From Candidatus Coatesiibacteriota bacterium (GTDB lineage: Bacteria; JAFGND01): 30,772 nt of DNA. Positions 22,654 to 30,772 of the stretch are shown one piece after another. The position numbers were made by a program, and so were the translations under genes. Positions within the stretch are counted from its first letter, which is position 1. Each line of letters begins with the position of its first letter. The stretch lies in NCBI GenBank assembly GCA_016927185.1, contig JAFGND010000001.1, positions 1 through 30,772 of the forward strand. The letters run 5' to 3'. Under the pieces are notes generated by a model. The model did not search any database. It was given only the letters and a program-made list of their open reading frames with translations, and was not told the origin of the DNA.

Positions 22654-24060
22654 ATGCTAAAAAGCATTCCTCTCTGGGCTGAGATTGCAACTCCGCTAGT
22701 TGGTCTAAATAAAAACGGTACAATATACTGGATAAACAAGGAAGCAAGAAGCAAATTGCCTTTTTTCCTAAACCATTCAGAGACTCCAATCTGGGAAGAT
22801 ATGAGCTGGACTGCTACTGAAGCAATGAAGATAGAGGATCTGATAATGAATGAAGCCTCAAACACTCTGGAAATCAATATCACTGATTTGTTCGGATTTC
22901 AAGAGAAAACGATATGGAAGAAGGTATGGCATAGTTCTGCAGATAATCCTGATATACTGCTGCATATCCTCATAAGCAGCGACAAGGAACATCTCAAGAA
23001 TAAGTATCAATCCTTGGTTAATCTTGTAGATGAATTCCAGAATATACTTCCTATTGGGATGATTTCATTCAACAGGGATGAAATTATAACTGGCCTTACA
23101 AGAAAGGCTTTGCAGATATTATATCCTGTTCCCCTTAGGAGAAATCATTCGCTAAAGGAGTTCGATTCAATTCTGGGAAATGAATGGCATGATATAATAA
23201 AAAGTGAAGATCTTTATGGAAACAGGAAAATTATTACTCCGGGTGGCAAGAATCTCAATATAACATTTTCCAAGCATGATGAACAGATAATCTGTTTCAT
23301 AGATGATTTAACCCAGCAGTTCTATTACGATGAGAAACTTAAGGAACTTTCTGATTTGAAGGATTTTGCTGAACTTGTCCTGAGTGCTGCAAGACAAATC
23401 AATAATATACTTGGGGTTGTCAGTGCAAGAGCACAATATCTGGAGAAACATCCAGGGGATCAGGAAAAAGTGAAACAGACTATAGATATTATAATAAAAA
23501 AGACTGAGGAGAACAGTGTCTTGATAAAAAATATACAGAATTATGCAAATCTGAAATTAGCTCATAAATTCCTCAATTTTGATATAATAGAATATATTAA
23601 GAATATAGTAAAAAATGAACAATATTTGTGGCATTCAACCCAGAAGAGAATACATCTCTCTCTCAGATTCAAGGTTGAAAGGGCTGTAATAAGTGGTAAT
23701 CCTGATGAAATAATGGAGCTTATCAGGATACTCTTGAAGAATGCCAAGGATTCAATAATATCTCAGGGAGAAATAATACTTACTGTTAGAGAGGAGCTGA
23801 ATCAGATAATCCTGGAAGTCAGTGACAATGGAATAGGTATTCCCAAGGAGAACCATACAAAGATTTTTCAGGCATTTTTCACTACAAAGCAATCTCCAGC
23901 TAAAGGTACAGGACTTAACATAGCTATGGGGATTGCTCTCAGGCATCAGGCAAGAATAAACTTCGAAAGTGAGCCAGGCAAGGGAACAGATTTTCAGGTT
24001 ATTTTCCCTAAAAAACCTATCATGGATTCTTATCAGGAGAAGCTATCTTTTCAGGCTTAG
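22654..24060 (+). CDS. Soluble PAS/HATPase histidine-kinase-like protein lacking the phospho-acceptor His
   Basis: A 468-residue cytoplasmic protein without membrane segments. An N-terminal PAS-like segment (ATPLVGLNKNGTIYWINKEA) and a second one near 130-220 (LPIGMISFNRDEIITGL) precede a dimerisation region. There SAARQINNILGVVSARAQYL (about 244-263) aligns with the usual GVAHEINN block, but Arg247 (AGA) stands at the His position. The ATP-binding domain is complete: IRILLKNAKDS, DNGIGIP (about 391), IFQAFFTTK and GTGLNIAMGIA (about 418). It is therefore a pseudokinase or signals without autophosphorylation at that site. No response regulator adjoins it. The last residues (PIMDSYQEKLSFQA) run past the domain into a 41-bp overlap with the convergent DUF4230-like gene. 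Confidence 0.8.
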   Translation: MLKSIPLWAEIATPLVGLNKNGTIYWINKEARSKLPFFLNHSETPIWEDMSWTATEAMKIEDLIMNEASNTLEINITDLFGFQEKTIWKKVWHSSADNPDILLHILISSDKEHLKNKYQSLVNLVDEFQNILPIGMISFNRDEIITGLTRKALQILYPVPLRRNHSLKEFDSILGNEWHDIIKSEDLYGNRKIITPGGKNLNITFSKHDEQIICFIDDLTQQFYYDEKLKELSDLKDFAELVLSAARQINNILGVVSARAQYLEKHPGDQEKVKQTIDIIIKKTEENSVLIKNIQNYANLKLAHKFLNFDIIEYIKNIVKNEQYLWHSTQKRIHLSLRFKVERAVISGNPDEIMELIRILLKNAKDSIISQGEIILTVREELNQIILEVSDNGIGIPKENHTKIFQAFFTTKQSPAKGTGLNIAMGIALRHQARINFESEPGKGTDFQVIFPKKPIMDSYQEKLSFQA

Positions 24061-24874
24061 GGGCATCTTTCTTTAAAAGCACTTTTACAGCTGTCTTTGG
24101 ATCAGGTTTTGCTTCCTTCTTTGCAGGTGGTTGAGGAGTTCTCTTTTTCTTGTCCTTAGGCATAGGTGGTTTCTTTTCAGCCTTTATTGATTTTGTACTG
24201 TCAATCTGGGTAGCTGCTGGAACAAGTTTCTGCTCTTCCTCTTTGGATATTTCATCCCATACAACATCAATGTGACATGAAATGGAAATCCCGAGTGCAA
24301 ACAATGCTTCTTTTGCCTTCTTCTGAACATCATTTCTTTCTTTCTCTAAATCCAGCCTCTTGAAAATATGCTCCCTTAATTCCTGTTCGATATTCTCCAT
24401 CTTGTTTGCATCATGGAATTTGTTATACCATCCATTTGTTGGATCAAACATTAGTAAATCAGCTTTCTTGGAAATGAGAGCAGGTCTGTACAGGTTTACT
24501 GTAGCAAAATACCTATCTTTATCTTTTTTTACATTAAGCTGCCTGAAAGATTGTTCACTGAAACCGATTTTATAATCACCCTTTATTATTACTGATACTG
24601 ATATGTAATTCTCCATGTATTCAGAGAAATAAGGCAGATTGAATTCTTTTGCTTCATTTCCCTTTATGACTTCTATTTTCTCTGATGAAACAAACATGTT
24701 TGAAAGTACAATTGGTATTGCCTCCTTGAGTTTATCTTCGACTTCCTTTCTCTCCTTTTCATGATCAGGAGGTGGTTCAGGCCACAACATATATGTTACA
24801 AGGATTATCAAAGCAAGCGTTTCAGCTATAGCAATGACAGGTATAATCAGTTTGTATATTTTCTCTTTATCCAT
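24020..24874 (-). CDS. Membrane-anchored DUF4230-like protein with Lys/Pro-rich tail
   Basis: A 284-residue protein: short cytoplasmic start, one membrane segment (LIIPVIAIAETLALIILVTYML, about 9-30), then a periplasmic domain (about 40-200) that looks like DUF4230 (IVLSNMFVSSEKIEVIKG, YISVSVIIKGDYKIGF, FATVNLYRPAL, and GISISCHIDVVWDEI). That assignment is tentative. From about residue 225 the sequence turns into a low-complexity Lys/Pro/Ala tail (KKPPMPKDKKKRTPQPPAKK). Its end is encoded in the 41-bp overlap with the histidine-kinase-like gene. No Shine-Dalgarno site is seen; a TATAAT lies 8 nt before the ATG. It follows ugd by 32 nt. Confidence 0.6.
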   Translation of the reverse strand: MDKEKIYKLIIPVIAIAETLALIILVTYMLWPEPPPDHEKERKEVEDKLKEAIPIVLSNMFVSSEKIEVIKGNEAKEFNLPYFSEYMENYISVSVIIKGDYKIGFSEQSFRQLNVKKDKDRYFATVNLYRPALISKKADLLMFDPTNGWYNKFHDANKMENIEQELREHIFKRLDLEKERNDVQKKAKEALFALGISISCHIDVVWDEISKEEEQKLVPAATQIDSTKSIKAEKKPPMPKDKKKRTPQPPAKKEAKPDPKTAVKVLLKKDAPKPEKIASPDKNP

Positions 24875-24882
24875 AATATTGC

Positions 24883-24888
24883 ATTATA
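24883..24888 (-). promoter_or_regulatory. TATAAT box giving a likely leaderless start
   Basis: A perfect TATAAT on the minus strand ends 8 nt before the ATG at 24874, the usual distance from a -10 box to the transcription start, so the mRNA would begin at or next to the ATG. No good -35 is visible 17 nt upstream. Confidence 0.4.
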
Positions 24889-24906
24889 TCTATAAGAACT
24901 TACATT

Positions 24907-26241
24907 CTAATAATTATCAATTATTGTACTATGCGGAATACCACTTCCCCTTCCTATACTGTCATATATGAATCCTTTTGACTGAACATGGTTTGGATCA
25001 TATGTATTCCTGGCATCAAAGAAGTATGGGGATCTTACAACGCTTTTCAGCTCAGTGAAATTCAGTTCCTTGAATTCATTCCATTCAGTTAAAAGAAGTA
25101 ACAGATCAACATCTCTTGCAAGTTCTACCGGATTTTTTGCATATTCAATACTGTTATTGAAAATCTTCCTGAATTCATCATTTGCAACAGGATCATAAAT
25201 CCTTACCTTGCAGCCTTCAGATAGAAACCATCTTGTTATATCAATTGATGGAGCTTCCCGTATATCATCGGTATTCGGCTTGAAACTCACTCCCAGAATT
25301 CCTATTGTCTTGTTTTCCAATGGATTACATAGATTTTTTATCTTGGAGAAAACCATTTTTCTTTGCTTGAAATTAGCTTCCTGTGCAGATTTCACTATCC
25401 CCAGATTAATATTGTTCTGCTCGCCTATTTTGATAAGAGCGCTGATATCCTTTGGAAAACATGAACCACCAAATCCTGCACCCGCCTTGAGAAACATTGG
25501 ATTTATGCGCTTATCCATACCCATTCCATGAGAAACCAGCTCAATGTCTGCACCGACTTTCTCGCATAATGCTGCTATCTCGTTTATGAATGATATTTTT
25601 GTTGCAAGGAAAGCATTTGATGCATATTTTATCATTTCTGCACTTCTTACATCAGTTACAATAATGGGGCTCTTCAATGGTCTGTAAAGATTTATCATAG
25701 TCTGAGCTGCTCCCTCAGTTCTTGTTCCAATTATAATCCTGTCCGGGAAAAAGAAATCGTTTATTGCAGAACCTTCCTTAAGAAATTCAGGATTGGAAAC
25801 AACCTCGAAATCGAAACTTTCAGACTGATTTTCCATTATTATTTTTGTAACAATATCTCCCATGCCTATTGGAACTGTTGATTTGTTAACTACAATCTTG
25901 TAGCCATTCATGTATTTGCCAACCAGTTCACTTACAGATTTGACATATGAAAGATCAGCATCTCCTGTAGGAAGCGGGGGAGTTCCAACTGCAATGAAAA
26001 TAATGCTGCTGTTTTCAACTGCATACTTGATATCTGTTGTAAATCTCAATCTTCCCTGATTTATGTTTCTCTTAAGGAGTTCTTCTATGCCCGGCTCGAA
26101 AATAGGACTTATGCTGTTTCTGAGATTATTAATCTTGTTCTCATCTATATCCACACCGATAACATCATTCCCTATTTCTGCAAGACAAGTTCCTGTAACA
26201 AGACCTACATAACCAGTTCCAACTACGCTTACCTTATTCAT
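24907..26241 (-). CDS. ugd: UDP-glucose 6-dehydrogenase
   Basis: Oxidises UDP-glucose (or a related UDP-sugar) to the uronic acid with two NAD, feeding surface polysaccharide synthesis. The N-terminal Rossmann motif VVGTGYVGLVTG (residues 6-17), VDIDENKI, FIAVGTPP, NKSTVPIG, SNPEFLKEGSA and the catalytic-cysteine loop GAGFGGSCFPKDI (cysteine near 258) are all present, as is the C-terminal NAD-linked half (GILGVSFKPNTDDIREAPS). Length (444) is normal. TAAGGAG precedes the ATG by 5 nt. It is divergent from clpB across a 388-bp gap and is followed closely by the DUF4230-like gene. Other glycan genes are absent here. Confidence 0.94.
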   Translation of the reverse strand: MNKVSVVGTGYVGLVTGTCLAEIGNDVIGVDIDENKINNLRNSISPIFEPGIEELLKRNINQGRLRFTTDIKYAVENSSIIFIAVGTPPLPTGDADLSYVKSVSELVGKYMNGYKIVVNKSTVPIGMGDIVTKIIMENQSESFDFEVVSNPEFLKEGSAINDFFFPDRIIIGTRTEGAAQTMINLYRPLKSPIIVTDVRSAEMIKYASNAFLATKISFINEIAALCEKVGADIELVSHGMGMDKRINPMFLKAGAGFGGSCFPKDISALIKIGEQNNINLGIVKSAQEANFKQRKMVFSKIKNLCNPLENKTIGILGVSFKPNTDDIREAPSIDITRWFLSEGCKVRIYDPVANDEFRKIFNNSIEYAKNPVELARDVDLLLLLTEWNEFKELNFTELKSVVRSPYFFDARNTYDPNHVQSKGFIYDSIGRGSGIPHSTIIDNY

Positions 26242-26629
26242 ACAAACTCCTTAGGACTTCAATTATCACTGGTCAGGTTTCTCTATCATACTTCCCTGTC
26301 AACTATCTTGTTAAAGAAGCAAGAAAAATTAAACCATAAACCTTTGATTGTCATTGATTTAACGGAAACTAATAAAGAGGGCTTTTCAGGAAACCTGTTA
26401 TTAGGCAATTCGTCTTTAGTATAAGTCAATCATATAAAACATTGATTTTCATATGCTTATTGGCTTATTAACCCAGTCTTGTTTCTTGAAACCTGACCTT
26501 GAAACACTATATTTAAGGACCCATGACAAAATGACATGCTCAATGATTCTTGAAAAGCTTCTGTTTATAGGTATAAGAAGTCTGGTATGATATTTTCTAT
26601 ATAAATTGAAAAAAGTCGTGGAGGGATTT
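26242..26629. other. 388-bp divergent intergenic region (ugd/clpB)
   Basis: No credible gene is seen. It holds a minus-strand TTGACA at 26302-26297, 61 nt before ugd, a second minus-strand TTGACT at 26429-26424, a heat-shock-like promoter candidate for clpB at 26498-26527, and a further CTTGAAA near 26549. A small CAGG-AAA-CCTG repeat near 26390 is too short to interpret. No CIRCE element (TTAGCACTC-N9-GAGTGCTAA) is present. Confidence 0.5.
26498..26527 (+). promoter_or_regulatory. Sigma-32-like promoter candidate for clpB
   Basis: CTTGAAA at 26498-26504, a 15-nt spacer, then CCCATGAC at 26520-26527. This resembles the heat-shock sigma factor consensus CTTGAAA / CCCCATNT with near-normal spacing. 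It would give a leader of about 95 nt before the clpB ATG. Confidence 0.4.
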
Positions 26630-29236
26630 ATGAATCTTGAGAAATTCACTGTAAAGTCACAGGAAGCAATTGCTGATGCACAGCAGAAAGCCCTGTCAGG
26701 AAAACAGCAGCAGATTACTGCACTTCATCTGCTTAAAGCACTTCTGGAGCAGGAAGACAGTATAATACGTCCAATGCTGGAACGACTTTCTGTCGCATCT
26801 GACAAAATGCTTAAAAATATCACAAGAGAAATAGGAAAGATTCCAAAGGTTGAAGGAGATGCTGCTTCACAAATTTACATATCAGGTGATCTTCATGCAG
26901 TTATAAACAAATCATTCGAGGAGGCGGAAGCATTCAAGGATGAATATATAAGCACTGAACACTTGTTTCTTGGAATGTTTGCAGCTAAAAATATAGTTTC
27001 AGGCATATTCAAGGAATTTCAGCTTACAAGAGAAAAAGTACTCACTTCATTGAAGGAAATAAGAGGTGAACAGAGAGTAACTGACCAGAATCCCGAGGAA
27101 AAGTATCAGACGCTGCAGAAATATGGCAGAGATTTAACTGATCTTGCAAGAAAGGGGAAACTGGATCCAGTGATCGGGCGTGATGAGGAAATAAGACGTG
27201 TTATACAGGTGCTTTCAAGGAGAACCAAGAACAATCCTGTGCTTCAGGGAGAACCCGGAGTCGGAAAGACTGCTATTGTAGAGGGACTTGCCCAGAGGAT
27301 TGTAAATGGTGATGTGCCCCAGTCACTCAAGGACAGACAGGTTGTAGCTCTTGATATAGGAGCGCTGCTTGCTGGAACCAAGTTCAGGGGAGAATTCGAG
27401 AACAGATTAAAGGCATTGATACAGGAAGTAATAAAAAGTGAGGGGAAGATAATTCTCTTCATAGATGAGCTTCATACAATTGTAGGGGCAGGAAAAGCTG
27501 AAGGAGCTGTTGATGCAGGAAATATGCTGAAACCTGCACTTGCAAGAGGAGAGCTTCGCTGTATTGGTGCAACAACACTGGATGAATACAGGAAAAATAT
27601 AGAGAAGGATGCTGCATTAGAGAGAAGATTCCAGCCCGTGCCTGTAATGGAGCCATCTCTTGAAGACACAATTGCAATACTGCGAGGTTTGAAGGAGAGA
27701 TACGAAACCCATCATGGAGTGCGCATAAAAGATTCAGCAATTGTAAGCGCTGCGGTTCTTTCAACCAGATACATTTCAGACAGATTCCTTCCTGACAAGG
27801 CAATAGATCTGATTGATGAAGCTGCAAGCAAACTCAGGATTGAGATAGATTCACTGCCAACAGAGATTGATGTTATAAGCAGGCAGATAATGCAGCTTCA
27901 GATTGAAAGGGAAGCCTTGAGAAAAGAGAAGGAATCCAATCCTGCAACAATGGAAAAATGGAATGAGATAAACAGAGAGATTGCTGAGCTTGAAGAGAAA
28001 CTGAATGGTCTCAAGGCTCACTGGATGAGAGAAAAGGAAATCATAACAGAAATATCGAAGCTCAAGGCTGAACAAGAGGAACTAAGGACAAAAGAGCAGA
28101 AACTTGAAAGAGAGGGAAATCTTGAGGAACTTGCAAAGATTAAATATGGCACAATGCAGGAAATTGTCCAGAAGATCAATGAAGCTAATCAGAAACTTGC
28201 TGAGATTCAGAAAGACAGAAAAATACTGAAAGAGGAAGTTGATGAAGAGGATATTGCTTCCATAATATCACGATGGACTGGAATACCAGTATCAAGGCTT
28301 ATTGAAAGCGAGATCATGAAACTTGTGAAAATGGAGGAAAGGCTTTCAGAGCGTGTAATTGGGCAGGAGAAGGCAATAAATGCAGTTTCAAATGCAGTCA
28401 GAAGGGCAAGATCAGGTTTGTCGGATCCCAAGAGACCAATTGGCTCCTTCATATTTGTAGGACCTACTGGTGTAGGAAAAACGGAACTTGCAAGGGCACT
28501 GGCAGAATTCTTGTTTGATAATGAACAGGCAATGATAAGAATTGACATGAGCGAGTTCATGGAAAAGCACTCTGTATCAAGACTTATTGGTGCCCCTCCT
28601 GGTTACATTGGATATGACGAGGGAGGAGTGCTGACTGAAGCAGTAAGAAGACGTCCTTACAGTGTTGTGCTCTTTGATGAGATAGAGAAAGCCCATACTG
28701 AAGTTTTCAATGTACTGCTTCAAATACTTGAGGATGGGAGACTTACTGACGGAAAGGGAAGGACAGTAGATTTCAAGAATACTGTCATTATTATGACAAG
28801 CAATCTTGGAAGCGAGCAGATAATGAGAATGGTTGAAGACAGGAATTCCGATGAGGAAATAACTGCAATAGTGAGTACACTTCTCAAGAATACGCTCAAG
28901 CCAGAATTTCTCAACAGGATTGATGAGATAATAGTATTTCACAGTCTTAACAAGGAAGAGATAATTGCAATTCTTGAAATACAACTTAAGGAAATTAAGA
29001 AAAGGCTTGATGAGCATAAAATCGTAATAGAATTGACTGATACCGCAAAGGAATATCTTGCGAATGAAGGTTTTGAACCAAGCTTTGGGGCAAGGCCTTT
29101 GAAGAGGGTACTTCAGAATGAAATAGTAAACAATCTTGCATTGATGATACTGAAAGGCGAGATAAAGGACAATTCCAGAATAGAGATAGATTATAAGGGA
29201 AAGAACCTTGCATTCAGAACAGTCCAGGATGAATAA
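26630..29236 (+). CDS. clpB: ClpB disaggregase (Hsp100)
   Basis: An ATP-driven hexameric disaggregase working with DnaK. The ATG at 26630 is chosen because GGAGGG lies just upstream and [14 protein letters not shown] matches the family start; an upstream in-frame TTG is not supported. Residues 1-145 form the N-domain. The first AAA module has [18 protein letters not shown] (about 206) and [14 protein letters not shown]. The coiled-coil middle domain (about 400-525, rich in Glu/Lys) separates it from the second module with [16 protein letters not shown] (about 611), [24 protein letters not shown] and the C-terminal FGARPLKRV. Length (868) is normal and every nucleotide-binding motif is intact. 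It is probably a single-gene heat-shock unit ending in a hairpin. Confidence 0.97.
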   Translation: MNLEKFTVKSQEAIADAQQKALSGKQQQITALHLLKALLEQEDSIIRPMLERLSVASDKMLKNITREIGKIPKVEGDAASQIYISGDLHAVINKSFEEAEAFKDEYISTEHLFLGMFAAKNIVSGIFKEFQLTREKVLTSLKEIRGEQRVTDQNPEEKYQTLQKYGRDLTDLARKGKLDPVIGRDEEIRRVIQVLSRRTKNNPVLQGEPGVGKTAIVEGLAQRIVNGDVPQSLKDRQVVALDIGALLAGTKFRGEFENRLKALIQEVIKSEGKIILFIDELHTIVGAGKAEGAVDAGNMLKPALARGELRCIGATTLDEYRKNIEKDAALERRFQPVPVMEPSLEDTIAILRGLKERYETHHGVRIKDSAIVSAAVLSTRYISDRFLPDKAIDLIDEAASKLRIEIDSLPTEIDVISRQIMQLQIEREALRKEKESNPATMEKWNEINREIAELEEKLNGLKAHWMREKEIITEISKLKAEQEELRTKEQKLEREGNLEELAKIKYGTMQEIVQKINEANQKLAEIQKDRKILKEEVDEEDIASIISRWTGIPVSRLIESEIMKLVKMEERLSERVIGQEKAINAVSNAVRRARSGLSDPKRPIGSFIFVGPTGVGKTELARALAEFLFDNEQAMIRIDMSEFMEKHSVSRLIGAPPGYIGYDEGGVLTEAVRRRPYSVVLFDEIEKAHTEVFNVLLQILEDGRLTDGKGRTVDFKNTVIIMTSNLGSEQIMRMVEDRNSDEEITAIVSTLLKNTLKPEFLNRIDEIIVFHSLNKEEIIAILEIQLKEIKKRLDEHKIVIELTDTAKEYLANEGFEPSFGARPLKRVLQNEIVNNLALMILKGEIKDNSRIEIDYKGKNLAFRTVQDE

Positions 29237-29253
29237 AAAAGAAAGCACTAGTG

Positions 29254-29269
29254 AAAGGCTGGTGCCTTT
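29254..29269. terminator. Hairpin between clpB and the convergent sorting-domain gene
   Basis: AAAGGC-TGGT-GCCTTT, 6 bp, followed on the plus strand by TTCTCTTAAT and on the minus strand by A/T-rich sequence. A weak terminator candidate in a 37-nt gap. Confidence 0.45.
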
Positions 29270-29273
29270 TCTC

Positions 29274-30647
29274 TTAATTAATCTTTATTATCCTCTTGCA
29301 TTCCTTCCCACTCTTCACAATATAAACTCCCTCTCTCCATTTGCTTGTATCAAGAGAATGCTTGCCTTTGGAGAGGTTCATTATAAACTGACCAGTCAGG
29401 GAATATACTGCTCCTGAGGAAGGAAGAGAAACTGACAAGTGGGTTGAGAATGGGTTGGGGGAGATGGAGAGGGAGGGGGTGGGAAGGGATTTAGTAGAAA
29501 CATAAGAAGAGAATCCAGTTTCACCGTCTTTATCAGTTTTAACAAGATAAATATCGAAGTCCAAGCCATGAGTTTCTGTATACCGATCACCTGCAATATA
29601 ATAACCATCGCTTGTCACTATTATGTGTACTCCTCTTTCAGCAGAATTATCTTCACCATAAGTTCTACTCCAGATCTTATTACCTGCATTGTCTGTTTTC
29701 AACAAATACAAAAAACCCTCACGTGAGGATTTACTCCAATCCCAGCCTGTTACTATATAGTCATTGTTTTCGTCCTGTTTAACACAGATTCCAACTGTAG
29801 TATCATTCTCCTTAAATGTCTTTTCCCATTCCTTGATACCATCTGCATTTGTTTTGAGAAGGCATAGTTCGTTTTCATAATCACCTGTGATAATGAAACC
29901 TCCATCATTTGTTATTTCTACGCATTCCCCAATGTCATTACCTGTATCACCAAACATTTTTTCCCATACTATATTTCCTTCACTATCTATCTTCATTAAA
30001 AAGACTTTTGTTGTATCTTCTTGATTATTTCTCGTACTTCCTGCTGTAATAAATCCTCCATCATTCAGTTTCGAAATAGATGAAAGACTAGAATGTCCCA
30101 ATCCTGAATTTGCATATTGCTTTTCCCAGATTATGTTACCTGTACTGTCAGTTCTCAGTAGATAAATATCATGACTTTCAGATTTGTTGAAAGTACTTCC
30201 TATTATTATTATATCACCATTATCTGCTTCTACCAAGGAGATGCCATAATTGTAATCGTTAGAACCATATACCTTACTCCATAATTCATTATATTCCTTA
30301 TCTACTTTCATCAAATATACTTGTCCAAAAGCGTTTCTATATTTAATTGTTCCAACAATAATTAGAGAACCATCAGTTGTATTTATCATATTAAAGGATC
30401 TTATTGTATCAAGCTTGTTGAAATCCTTCTTAAATAAAATACTTCCACTCTTGTCAATCCTGAACAAGCTAATATCAATATTGTCAATTTCGCTCCGTTC
30501 TTGCATTATTTCACATATTGTGAAATTCCCATCTTTATCTTTTATAATCCCAGGATTTTCTTCATTATAGATAGTATCCCCATAATACTTCTCCCAGCCA
30601 AGAAGTAAAGATGGTAAGAGAAATGATAAAAGCAATAGAACTTTCAT
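29274..30647 (-). CDS. Secreted repeat (propeller-like) protein with type IX sorting domain
   Basis: The start at 30647 has AAGGAGG 5 nt upstream and gives the signal peptide MKVLLLLSFLLPSLLLG (457 residues); the frame is open further upstream to the window end without support. The body has about eight repeats of roughly 48 residues of the form DGGFIITGxT...DIYLLKTDxxGNxIWEKxYG, a family seen in secreted proteins of this type and probably propeller-forming. The C terminus is a Por-type sorting domain: SISPNPFSTHLSVSL, AVYSLTGQFIMNL, WREGVYIVKSG, KRIIKIN. The proline-rich linker before it is encoded by a strikingly C-rich stretch (29450-29488). Role unknown; surface location expected. Confidence 0.8.
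   Translation of the reverse strand: MKVLLLLSFLLPSLLLGWEKYYGDTIYNEENPGIIKDKDGNFTICEIMQERSEIDNIDISLFRIDKSGSILFKKDFNKLDTIRSFNMINTTDGSLIIVGTIKYRNAFGQVYLMKVDKEYNELWSKVYGSNDYNYGISLVEADNGDIIIIGSTFNKSESHDIYLLRTDSTGNIIWEKQYANSGLGHSSLSSISKLNDGGFITAGSTRNNQEDTTKVFLMKIDSEGNIVWEKMFGDTGNDIGECVEITNDGGFIITGDYENELCLLKTNADGIKEWEKTFKENDTTVGICVKQDENNDYIVTGWDWSKSSREGFLYLLKTDNAGNKIWSRTYGEDNSAERGVHIIVTSDGYYIAGDRYTETHGLDFDIYLVKTDKDGETGFSSYVSTKSLPTPSLSISPNPFSTHLSVSLPSSGAVYSLTGQFIMNLSKGKHSLDTSKWREGVYIVKSGKECKRIIKIN
29452..29488 (+). other. G-quadruplex-capable tract inside a coding region
   Basis: On the plus strand GGG-A-GGGGG-T-GGG-AA-GGG (29471-29488) meets the four-tract rule with 1-, 1- and 2-nt loops. GGG-TT-GGGGG at 29452-29461 adds two more tracts. 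It is on the template strand of the minus-strand gene and encodes its proline/serine-rich linker. Confidence 0.6.
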
Positions 30648-30760
30648 ATTAACCTCCTTGAATTTATTCCTTATTTTTGGCAATACTTTTATAAAATCTA
30701 TACCCAATAACATTCTGGTAGATTTTATATTATCTTTCTTTGTAAATCTCCATATAGTCA

Positions 30761-30772
30761 AAAAAAAAAAAA
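30761..30772. other. Terminal run of 12 A at the window end
   Basis: The last 12 bases are all A. Together with a TTGACT on the minus strand at 30761-30756 this could be an A/T-rich promoter upstream region, but a homopolymer at a contig end is as likely to be an assembly edge. Confidence 0.4.

Noticed and set aside
28577-29248. 223-codon open frame antisense to clpB
   Set aside because: Low-complexity, Cys/Tyr/Phe-rich translation mirroring clpB codons, with no ribosome site or recognisable domain; a shadow frame.
30648-30761. Upstream extension of the last gene to the window end
   Set aside because: A strong AAGGAGG and a clean signal peptide define the start at 30647, and the upstream translation has no signal-like or domain features.

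Overview
The window looks like a complete short contig from an AT-rich, Gram-negative, uncultivated bacterium of the FCB/WOR-3 (Stahlbacteria)-like part of the tree. It begins in a G-rich repeat and stops in a run of 12 A. The placement is inferred from three secreted beta-propeller-type proteins with a type IX (Por) secretion C-terminal sorting domain, a large SprA-like surface protein, a DUF6754 membrane protein, AGA/AGG-rich arginine codon use, and tRNA without encoded CCA. No rRNA, CRISPR array, transposase or phage gene was seen. Most genes are ordinary chromosomal housekeeping or envelope genes on both strands.

Layout. 1-80: G-rich inverted/direct repeat. 233-2863 (+): a B12-binding radical SAM enzyme and a radical SAM/SPASM-like enzyme. 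2897-4087 (-): a seven-bladed WD40 propeller whose sorting-domain tail lies in the same frame behind one UGA codon. 4288-4572 (+): small unknown protein. 4601-7087 (-): prs, a citX split by a frame change at an A9 run, and a citC-like gene without its nucleotidyltransferase motif, all overlapping. 7304-11188 (+): CCA-adding enzyme, tRNA-Gly(CCC), a DUF6754 protein whose best-supported start lies upstream of that tRNA, and a small outer-membrane barrel. 11160-12038 (-): Mrp ATPase. 12176-12577 (+): PilZ protein. 12578-13372 (-): pyrF. 13424-15513 (+): SanA-like membrane protein and pgi. 15514-17049 (-): PQQ-repeat propeller with sorting domain. 17192-24060 (+): MFS transporter, SprA-like protein, and a histidine-kinase-like protein lacking the phospho-acceptor His. 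24020-26241 (-): UDP-glucose dehydrogenase and a DUF4230-like protein. 26630-29236 (+): clpB. 29274-30647 (-): a third sorting-domain protein.

The strongest anomaly is at 3143-3172. The UGA between the WD40 domain and its sorting domain is followed, 17 nt before the loop, by a perfect 7-bp stem with a GUC loop. This fits the general geometry of a bacterial SECIS element or a readthrough stimulator. Other points of interest are a -1 slippery A AAA AAA heptamer joining the two citX halves, a tRNA nested in the 5' end of a coding frame, a 12-bp hairpin covering a Shine-Dalgarno site, and a recurring TTGAC(A/T) element. That element sits about 35-42 nt before start codons that mostly lack a Shine-Dalgarno site and 49-65 nt before those that have one, which suggests many leaderless mRNAs.

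All family assignments come from motif recognition by eye. No search or folding program was run.
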